64,000 nt of DNA, from positions 1-64,000 of the forward strand of contig SHXF01000004.1 in NCBI GenBank assembly GCA_009693435.1, written 5' to 3'. The position numbers were made by a program, and so were the translations under genes. The notes below the pieces were generated by a model that did no database searches, was not told the origin of the DNA, and was given only the letters and a program-made list of their open reading frames with translations. Shown here one piece after another: positions 59,006-64,000 of the stretch. This stretch comes from Betaproteobacteria bacterium. GTDB taxonomy: Bacteria; Pseudomonadota; Gammaproteobacteria; Burkholderiales; SG8-39. Each line of letters starts with the position of its first letter. Position 1 is the first letter of the stretch.

Positions 59006-59436
59006 GCGCCCCGCGGCGTGTGGTGTTCGACACCAGCACGCTGGTCGGTGCGGCATTGCAGGTGGGATCTGTACCGCATCGTGCGCTGACCCACGCTTTA
59101 TCCGCGGGGGTGGTGTTTGCTTCTGAGTCAACGCTGGCCGAATTGGATCAGGTGTTGTTGCGTCCCAAGTTCAATCGCTACGCGCTACTCGATGTGCGAA
59201 GGGATTTCGCGGCCACATTGCGCCGGCTCGTTTCCCTGGTTGCGGTATCCGAGGCCGAGGAATCCAATGTTCACCCACCCTGCCGTGATCCCAAGGACAA
59301 TAAATTTCTGGCGTTGGTCAAGGTGTGCGAGGCCGATGCACTGATTGGCAGTGATTCCGATCTGCTGGTCATGCACCCATGGCACGGTGTGCCAATCCTG
59401 ACACCATCGGCCTATGTTGCATTGACGAGCGCATGA
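59002..59436 (+). CDS. PIN-family toxin (COG1569-like)
   Basis: 144 aa, ATG 59002. RRVVFDTSTLVGAALQVGSV, STLAELDQVLLRPKFNRYAL, CRDPKDNKFLALVKVCEADA and LIGSDSDLLVMHPWHGVPIL match the PIN family of putative toxins COG1569. Coupled to the Phd-type antitoxin. Predicted RNase. Confidence 0.88.
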   Translation: MSAPRRVVFDTSTLVGAALQVGSVPHRALTHALSAGVVFASESTLAELDQVLLRPKFNRYALLDVRRDFAATLRRLVSLVAVSEAEESNVHPPCRDPKDNKFLALVKVCEADALIGSDSDLLVMHPWHGVPILTPSAYVALTSA

Positions 59437-59533
59437 GGCTGCACGGCGAAGTCATTTTCGGGTCCGTTTGCGGAGTGAACTCAGCCCGGATACTACGTGG
59501 CAAGAGAGTACTGAGCCAAGGTGAAGCTGCCCC

Positions 59534-60232
59534 TCACCCGATGGTCGAAGTGATGAACGGGTAGTGCACATTGCCGCCCGAGAACGGCGGGAACTTCCGG
59601 TAATCGGCGCGCATATCTGCGAGCGCAGGCGACACCAGCGACGCTGCCAGCGCGGCCGGACTGTCGAACACCGGCTTGTTCCGCTGCATGTGATTGACGC
59701 GGGTCCAGGGCATGCTGTCGAACCAGTCGACGCGCGTGAACATTTCTATTTCGCGTATTCCCGGCATGAACATCATCAGTTGCGGATGGTGCGTCAGGTA
59801 GTACCTGAGCCAGGCGTTCAGGTCCTCCGCCTGTCCGGGGTAGTGGACCAGGTAACTGCAGCGTGTCTCGTTCGCCGCCCGCTCGCGCGGCTCCAGCACC
59901 GGGAACGAGCGAGTGATCATCGCCTGTTGCGTCACGACCGTACCGCGCAGGCTCGGCCATGCATCAGGCGCCGCCAGCGCCTGCAGATGACCCGCCGCGC
60001 CGATCACCGCCTCGAGTGCCTCGATATTGGCAAAATACAATTGCAGGCCGAACTGCGGTGGCGGTCCGTCGCTGTTGAAGGGTCCGTCCGCTGTAGTGGG
60101 CGTGAACAGGTGCGCTTTCATCAGGCCGGGTGTGCGCCTGAGGATGTCGCTGATGCCCGCCTTGTCCGTCTCGCCGATGCGCTTGTCGGGCTGCGCCTGG
60201 TTCTCGAACAACACGAAGTAGGAAATTGTCAT
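59534..60232 (-). CDS. Hypothetical protein with two dimeric-barrel-like halves
   Basis: 232 aa, reverse strand, ATG 60232. First half MTISYFVLFENQAQPDKRIG, TPGLMKAHLFTPTTADGPFN, QLYFANIEALEAVIGAAGHL. Second half CSYLVHYPGQAEDLNAWLRY, MFMPGIREIEMFTRVDWFDS, FDSPAALAASLVSPALADMR. The repeated pattern (strand, PGL/PGI, strand, LEA/LAA helix) suggests duplicated EthD/Dabb-type ferredoxin-like barrels. No exact family recognised. Its start faces the racemase-family gene, 18 bp apart, so they may share a control region. Confidence 0.68.
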   Translation of the reverse strand: MTISYFVLFENQAQPDKRIGETDKAGISDILRRTPGLMKAHLFTPTTADGPFNSDGPPPQFGLQLYFANIEALEAVIGAAGHLQALAAPDAWPSLRGTVVTQQAMITRSFPVLEPRERAANETRCSYLVHYPGQAEDLNAWLRYYLTHHPQLMMFMPGIREIEMFTRVDWFDSMPWTRVNHMQRNKPVFDSPAALAASLVSPALADMRADYRKFPPFSGGNVHYPFITSTIG

Positions 60233-60250
60233 AATGGGCGTGTCGCAGTC

Positions 60251-61045
60251 ATGTCGCAGTCAGTTTGGCGAGTCGTAAACCCCGGAATCGAAGTCAATCC
60301 ACAGGCGCACCACATGTTAACGGGATTTGGCTGGAAGGCCCGCATCGGACAACTCTACCCCTCCGGCGGGTTGTGCGAACACGAACCGCAGCGCATGGCC
60401 CCGCCGGGTGTGGAGTTCCTCACGACGCGCCTCGCCTTCCGCCACGCGCGCCTGGAGGATGATGCCGCGCTGGTGAACGGCATGGAAGCTCATGCGCAGT
60501 TGCTGGCAGACGCGAAGGTCGGCCTGATCGCGTTCAACTGCACCGCCGCCAGCCTGGTGGTCGGACCGCAGGCGATCAACGACAGAATCCTCGCGGCCAC
60601 GGGCATACGATCGACCACGACCATAGAAGCGGTCATGGCCGCGCTGGATGCGGCGGGCTTGCGCCGTCTTGCATTGATGACGGCCTACGTCCCGGAAGTG
60701 GTTGCGGCGGAAACGACCTTTTTCGCGGAACGAGGCTGGACCGTCGCCGCGCACGCCGGCGTGCCCTGCACCGACCCGGTCACGCAGGGCGAGATCCCGC
60801 CGCAACGCTGGCTGGAACTGGCCCGCACGCTGCACGGCACCGGGTGCGACGGATTGCTCATCAGTTGCGCCGGCATCCAGCTCTCGCCGGTGCTGGGGCA
60901 GATCGAGCGGGAATTCGGCAAGCCGGTGATTGCCAGCAATCAGGCTTTGCTGTGGCACTGCCTGCGCCTGCTGGGCCTGCCCGAACGCAGCGCCGGCTTC
61001 GGCGCGCTGCTCGAAGGAAAGTTCGATCCGCCATCGCCCGCTTGA
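60251..61045 (+). CDS. Asp/Glu racemase superfamily protein (maleate isomerase / arylmalonate decarboxylase-like)
   Basis: 264 aa, ATG 60251. The two Cys loops of the family are present: AFNCTAASLVVG (about residue 97) and GLLISCAGIQLSP (about 200), with GIRSTTTIEAVMAALDAAGL, RRLALMTAYVPEVVAAETTF between. Members racemise amino acids, isomerise maleate or decarboxylate arylmalonates through a thiolate. A nearby 4,5-dihydroxyphthalate decarboxylase-type gene makes dicarboxylate chemistry attractive, but no substrate can be assigned. Confidence 0.85.
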   Translation: MSQSVWRVVNPGIEVNPQAHHMLTGFGWKARIGQLYPSGGLCEHEPQRMAPPGVEFLTTRLAFRHARLEDDAALVNGMEAHAQLLADAKVGLIAFNCTAASLVVGPQAINDRILAATGIRSTTTIEAVMAALDAAGLRRLALMTAYVPEVVAAETTFFAERGWTVAAHAGVPCTDPVTQGEIPPQRWLELARTLHGTGCDGLLISCAGIQLSPVLGQIEREFGKPVIASNQALLWHCLRLLGLPERSAGFGALLEGKFDPPSPA

Positions 61046-61062
61046 TGCGCCTTTACTGAGGG

Positions 61063-61137
61063 GTCGCCTATTTAGGCGACAAAACCAAGCTAGAGTCAGT
61101 CGTGAACCATGACGATGCTGTCGCCTAAGTTCACGAC
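61063..61137. promoter_or_regulatory. Operator-like array of palindromes
   Basis: Perfect 18-bp palindrome GTCGCCTATTTAGGCGAC at 61063-61080. Then a 9-bp inverted repeat GTCGTGAAC (61099-61107) / GTTCACGAC (61129-61137), between whose arms a third GTCGCCTA half-site lies at 61120-61127. It is upstream of the Rieske remnant at 61178. Such a dense array suggests binding by a dimeric regulator; the first palindrome could also be a hairpin after the racemase-type gene. Confidence 0.6.
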
Positions 61138-61177
61138 TTGTGTGTAACGCGAACGGTAAAACGGACATACTTCGATC

Positions 61178-61796
61178 ATGCAGTCATTGCCTCCCTACAA
61201 TGAAATGGTGCGGCCGGATGCGGTGCATCGCGCTGTCTATGCCGATGCGAGTGTGTTCGCCGCCGAGCAGGAGCGGATTTTCCGGCGCACCTGGCTGTAT
61301 GTCGGCCATGAGAGCGAAGTGCCGGAACCCGGCGATTACATCCTCACGCGCCTGGCGCTGGACGAAGTCATGCTGGTGCGCCAGCCCGACCGTTCGCTTG
61401 CGCTATTGCACAACCGCTGCGCCCACCGTGGCGCGCGCATCGCCGTCACTCCCCGCGGCAACGTGCGCGCATTCCATTGCGCCTACCACGCCTGGAGTTC
61501 CGCGCTCGATGGCGCCCTCCTGGGCGTGCCGCACTCCGGAAATGCACGTGCAGATTCCCGCTGCGCGCACCCACCACCATGTCGGGTCGATGCGCGCCAG
61601 CGCCCCGCAAGCGGCGCTCGTGGACGTGGAATCGATGCTGATCCTCGCTTTGTCGCGCTCGGGGTCGGTGGAGTGGTTCAGCGCGCGCTGCAGCCATCGT
61701 CTGCGTCGCACCGAAGCGGGCCTGAAGATCGCCAGCAAACGCGTCGACCTGATCAATTGCGATGAACCGCTGCGCGCCATCGCCTTGCCGTTCTAG
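61178..61796 (+). pseudogene. Deletion fusion of a ring-hydroxylating dioxygenase: alpha N-terminus joined to beta C-terminus
   Basis: From ATG 61178 the frame encodes a normal alpha-subunit start with a Rieske site, C81-A-H83 and C101-AY-H104, up to DGALLGVPHSG (about residue 121, near 61541). After that the same frame is nonsense, but another frame reads a beta-subunit C-terminus: ARTHHHVGSMRASAPQAALV, DVESMLILALSRSGSVEWFS, LKIASKRVDLINCDEPLRAI and a TAG at 61794-61796. The alpha catalytic domain and the first half of beta are missing, about 1.2 kb if compared with an intact pair such as 47752-49454. Confidence 0.85.
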
Positions 61797-61830
61797 CGGC
61801 GACGCACCGAACATTCCGGAGCCATAGCGA

Positions 61831-62274
61831 ATGAAGCACAACCTGCTGTTCTCGCCGTTTCGACTGCGCGGACTGGATCTTCCCAACCGCATCGTGTTCG
61901 GCCCGATGTGCCAGTACGCCGCCAGCGACGGCGTCGCTGGCGACTGGCACATTGCCCACCTCGGTAATTTTTCGATGTCCGGCGCCGGCCTCATCATTAC
62001 CGAGGCGACGGCGGTGGAACCCAAAGGGCGCATATCCAACCTGTGCCTGGGCCTGTATTCGGATGCCGGCGAAGCGGCTTTGAAGCGCGTGGTGAGATTC
62101 TGCAGGGAGTACGGCACGGCGCGCATCGGCGTGCAACTGGCCCACGCTGGACGCAAGGGCGCGGTCAGCGCGTCTTTCGCGGCGCGGCGCGCACTCCATC
62201 AGGATGAAGGCTGGTGGCAGCCCGAGCACATGGACTGGCTGGCGGAGCAGGCGCGCAAGGCGATGCAGCGATGA
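61831..62274 (+). pseudogene. Shortened Old Yellow Enzyme (NADH:flavin oxidoreductase)
   Basis: 147 codons against about 360 for the family. NLLFSPFRLRGLDLPNRIVF, PMCQYAASDGVAGDWHIAHL and GVQLAHAGRKGA align with the first about 118 residues of the gene at 1-1022. After GRKGAVSASFAARR the sequence runs HQDEGWWQPEHMDWLAEQAR KAMQR and stops. The barrel after strand 3 is absent, so an in-frame internal deletion is likely. It overlaps the next gene's ATG by four bases, which keeps translation coupled. Confidence 0.78.
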
Positions 62275-63284
62275 GCCGCAGGCGAGGTCAGCTGGCCGCC
62301 CTGCCGCTCAGCATCGCCACCGGCAACTATGACCGGGTGCGGGGAATCATCGACGGCCGGGTGCCGATCGAAGGCTGCGACGTCAGCTACATGCCGATGA
62401 GCATGGAGGAGGGCTTTTACCGCGCCGCCACCCACCACGAATTCGACGTCGCCGAACTCTCCGGCTCGAGCTATATCGTCGCCCGCTCGCGCGGCATCGA
62501 CGATTACATCGCGGTGCCGGTGTTCCTGTCGCGCATGTTTCGCCACTCCGCGATTTACGTGCGCAGCGACGCCGGCATCGCGCGACCCGAAGACCTGCGC
62601 GGCCGCGAAGTCGGCGTGCCGGTCTATGCGATGACCGCCGCACTGTGGGCGCGCGGCATGCTGGAGGAGGACTACGGCGTGACGCCCTCAGCCATCACCT
62701 GGCTCACCGGCGGGTTGGAGCAGCCGGGCCGCTACGGAAAATTTCCGCTCAACCTCCCGCCCGACATCACGGTGCGCCCCATACCGGGCGACCGCGCGTT
62801 GTCCGACATGCTGGCCAAAGGAGAAATCGGCGCGCTGATGTCGGCGCGCGCCCCCTCGTGTTTTCAGCAGGGCATGCCGGGAATCAGGCGGCTCTTTCCC
62901 GACTACCGCGCGGCCGAAATCGCCTGGTATCGCAAGACGGGCTTGTTTCCCATCATGCACATGCTGGGCATCCGGCGCGCGCTTGCGGAGCGCCATCCCT
63001 GGTTGCCGGCCAGCGTGCTGAAGGCCTACATCGAGGCGAAGCGCCTGTGCATGGAAGAGATGAACGACGTCACCGCGCTGCGGGCGACGGTCCCATGGCT
63101 GATTCCCGAAATGGAAGAAACGCGCGCGCTGATGGGCGATGATTTCTGGCGCTATGGCTTCAAGGCGAATCTGAAGGAACTGGAAGTCATGACCCGCTGG
63201 TCGCTGCGCCAGGGCCTGGCGGCACGCGCCGTGACGCCGGAGGAACTGTTTTTTCCGTCGACCTTGGAGTCGGCGCGGGTCTGA
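62271..63284 (+). CDS. 4,5-dihydroxyphthalate decarboxylase-family / solute-binding-fold protein
   Basis: 337 aa from ATG 62271, overlapping the upstream stop. LPLSIATGNYDRVRGIIDGR, VPIEGCDVSYMPMSMEEGFY, RAATHHEFDVAELSGSSYIV and RSDAGIARPEDLRGREVGVP match the 4,5-dihydroxyphthalate decarboxylase group, which shares a periplasmic-binding-protein fold. No signal peptide is seen, supporting a cytoplasmic enzyme. Its neighbours, a broken dioxygenase and ene-reductase, would fit a former phthalate-type aromatic pathway. Many family members are of unproven function. Confidence 0.85.
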   Translation: MSRRRGQLAALPLSIATGNYDRVRGIIDGRVPIEGCDVSYMPMSMEEGFYRAATHHEFDVAELSGSSYIVARSRGIDDYIAVPVFLSRMFRHSAIYVRSDAGIARPEDLRGREVGVPVYAMTAALWARGMLEEDYGVTPSAITWLTGGLEQPGRYGKFPLNLPPDITVRPIPGDRALSDMLAKGEIGALMSARAPSCFQQGMPGIRRLFPDYRAAEIAWYRKTGLFPIMHMLGIRRALAERHPWLPASVLKAYIEAKRLCMEEMNDVTALRATVPWLIPEMEETRALMGDDFWRYGFKANLKELEVMTRWSLRQGLAARAVTPEELFFPSTLESARV

Positions 63285-63289
63285 CAGTC

Positions 63290-63477
63290 TCAGGGCTCTA
63301 TATCGATTTTCGCATCGCGCACCACCTGCTTCCAGCGCGCAAAATCCCGCCGCACGATCTCGCCGAATTCCGCGGCGGTTGCGGTGGCGGGGATGAACTG
63401 CATGGAACGCATTTTTTCATCCTGCGCGTTCACCGACGAGGTGATGGCGGCGCTCAACCTGGCCACGATGTCCATGG
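63290..63477 (-). pseudogene. C-terminal fragment of a Bug/TctC binding protein
   Basis: Reverse frame reads TMDIVARLSAAITSSVNAQD, EKMRSMQFIPATATAAEFGE, IVRRDFARWKQVVRDAKIDI, EP, stop: the last about 62 residues of a Bug protein. The 5' part is replaced exactly where the dispersed repeat copy D starts (ccatggtcgcggg), so the break and the repeat edge coincide. Non-functional. Confidence 0.85.
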
Positions 63478-63650
63478 TCGCGGGAAAACCACCGGTATTC
63501 GGCGCGCTGAAGCTGCGCCCTACGACTGCGCTGTGCGGTAATGATAGTGCCACCGCTCGGCGGCTGTTCTCTCGTCTTGGTTCAAACTCGTCCTGGTTCA
63601 AACTCGTCTTGGTTCAATAGGGTAGCTAACGACACATCAGATTGAATCGA
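63472..63650 (-). repeat. Dispersed intergenic repeat, copy D, with internal tandem repeats
   Basis: ccatggtcgcgggaaaacca, tattcggcgcgctgaagctg, cgccctacg, gatagtgccaccgctcggcg, then three 16-bp units like ctcgtcttggttcaaa (about 63570-63617), then agggtagctaacgacacatc and gattgaatcg. Opposite orientation to copies B and C. It lacks the gcgcgatgaatccgcgc end found in the other copies, being cut at the Bug fragment. Confidence 0.82.
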
Positions 63651-63873
63651 TTGAATCGCAACCACATGGGAGTCTGGCCCCCTATCCCGCCATCCTCGCT
63701 CTGCCTGGAACAGAGGGCCGGTTGATTCCCCGTTGCAGAGCAATTCGAGCTTGCCGCCGTATCGAGCTAAGGTAGCATGTGGAGGTCATCTGCGCGAAAA
63801 GCGGACGCAGGCCGGTGATGCAGCGTGCGCTCCTTCGGGCGACCCATCACATGAGAAATTCGGGAGATATGGC
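63651..63873. other. Intergenic region before the glutathione-transferase gene
   Basis: About 220 bp with no gene recognised. Contains ordinary GC-rich sequence; GGGAGA at about 63862-63867 is the likely ribosome-binding site of the following gene. Confidence 0.5.
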
Positions 63874-64000
63874 ATGGGCATGATGGTGGACGGCGAATGG
63901 AAGGACACCGGGTACAACACCGCGGAGACGCGCGGCCGATTCCAGCGCAGCGAATCGCAGTTCCGTCACTGGATCACACCGGACGGATCGCCCGGTCCCT
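63874..64000 (+). CDS. Glutathionyl-hydroquinone reductase / YqjG-type glutathione transferase (5' end only)
   Basis: 42 codons from ATG 63874 to the window end: MGMMVDGEWKDTGYNTAETR, then GRFQRSESQFRHWITPDGSP. This opening is characteristic of the YqjG/PcpF/ECM4 group, which reduces glutathionyl-hydroquinones; the catalytic Cys lies beyond the window edge. It would fit with aromatic catabolism. Confidence 0.85.
   Translation, partial: MGMMVDGEWKDTGYNTAETRGRFQRSESQFRHWITPDGSPGP

Noticed and set aside
59564..61045. 493-codon frame ending at the racemase-family stop
   Set aside because: The first 229 codons are antisense to the 59534-60232 gene; family sequence begins at ATG 60251.
1..64000. 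tRNA, rRNA or riboswitch genes
   Set aside because: None recognised by eye; a tRNAscan or Rfam search would be needed to exclude small RNAs.

Overview
ORGANISM. The window is GC-rich and densely coded. It carries several Bug/TctC-type solute-binding genes (four intact, two broken), a TRAP transporter, a Liv-type ABC operon, three Rieske oxygenase loci (one broken), Old Yellow Enzymes, a UbiD decarboxylase and many PIN/AbrB modules. Expansion of the Bug family is a known hallmark of Burkholderiales, so a betaproteobacterium of that order is the best guess. This is inference from gene content. No rRNA, tRNA or other marker gene was seen.

LAYOUT. 1-8130: an Old Yellow Enzyme (cut by the window edge), a NUDIX/metallo-beta-lactamase fusion, an exported methyltransferase, a DUF899 protein, an esterase, a Bug protein and a small membrane protein. 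8207-13815: a defence/addiction patch with three antitoxin-PIN pairs, a solitary beta-class DNA methyltransferase, a 5'-truncated hydrolase and a TrpX-like binding protein, separated by copies of a GGGGACAGACCAC palindrome. 13883-15635: a Dabb protein and an MFS pump. 16119-28760: the most coherent block, a tightly overlapping operon of UbiD decarboxylase, a Liv-type ABC importer (binding protein, LivH, fused LivM-LivG, LivF), two crotonase paralogues, two acyl-CoA ligases, an alpha/beta hydrolase and a VanA-like Rieske oxygenase. It looks like an uptake and CoA-dependent degradation route for an aromatic or arylpropenoid acid. 29039-33666: an exported protein of unknown function, a TonB-like proline-rich protein, a QueG-like ferredoxin protein with a 7 x 21-bp coding repeat, and a class II aldolase. 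34006-38683: a lone molybdopterin subunit of the xanthine dehydrogenase family, a GFA protein, a DUF1989 protein and a zinc-free alcohol dehydrogenase. 38949-45743: a DUF4160/DUF2442 pair with an in-frame TGA, then hyuA and hyuB separated by about 2.1 kb of MazEF, gene debris, a dispersed repeat and an MNT gene whose HEPN partner is reduced to 20 codons. 45950-57821: a broken and an intact Bug gene, a two-subunit Rieske dioxygenase, two RidA proteins with a D-amino-acid dehydrogenase, a TenA/PqqC-fold protein, tandem Bug genes and a complete TRAP transporter. 57873-59436: two further antitoxin-PIN modules. 59534-64000: an unknown double-barrel protein, an Asp/Glu racemase-family enzyme, an operator-like palindrome array, a Rieske alpha/beta deletion fusion, a shortened Old Yellow Enzyme, a 4,5-dihydroxyphthalate decarboxylase-family protein, a Bug fragment and the start of a glutathionyl-hydroquinone reductase.

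THEMES. (1) Uptake and oxidation of aromatic and organic acids dominate. (2) Eight antitoxin-toxin-like modules occur in 64 kb, several intact and two degraded. (3) Short tandem repeats whose unit length is a multiple of three lie inside at least five genes, at termini or linkers (9, 12, 12, 15 and 21 bp), so that they lengthen the protein without breaking the frame. (4) A dispersed intergenic repeat of about 180 bp occurs four times, once exactly at the break of a Bug pseudogene and once between hyuA and hyuB. No transposase or integrase was recognised, so the force behind the breaks and insertions is not visible here.
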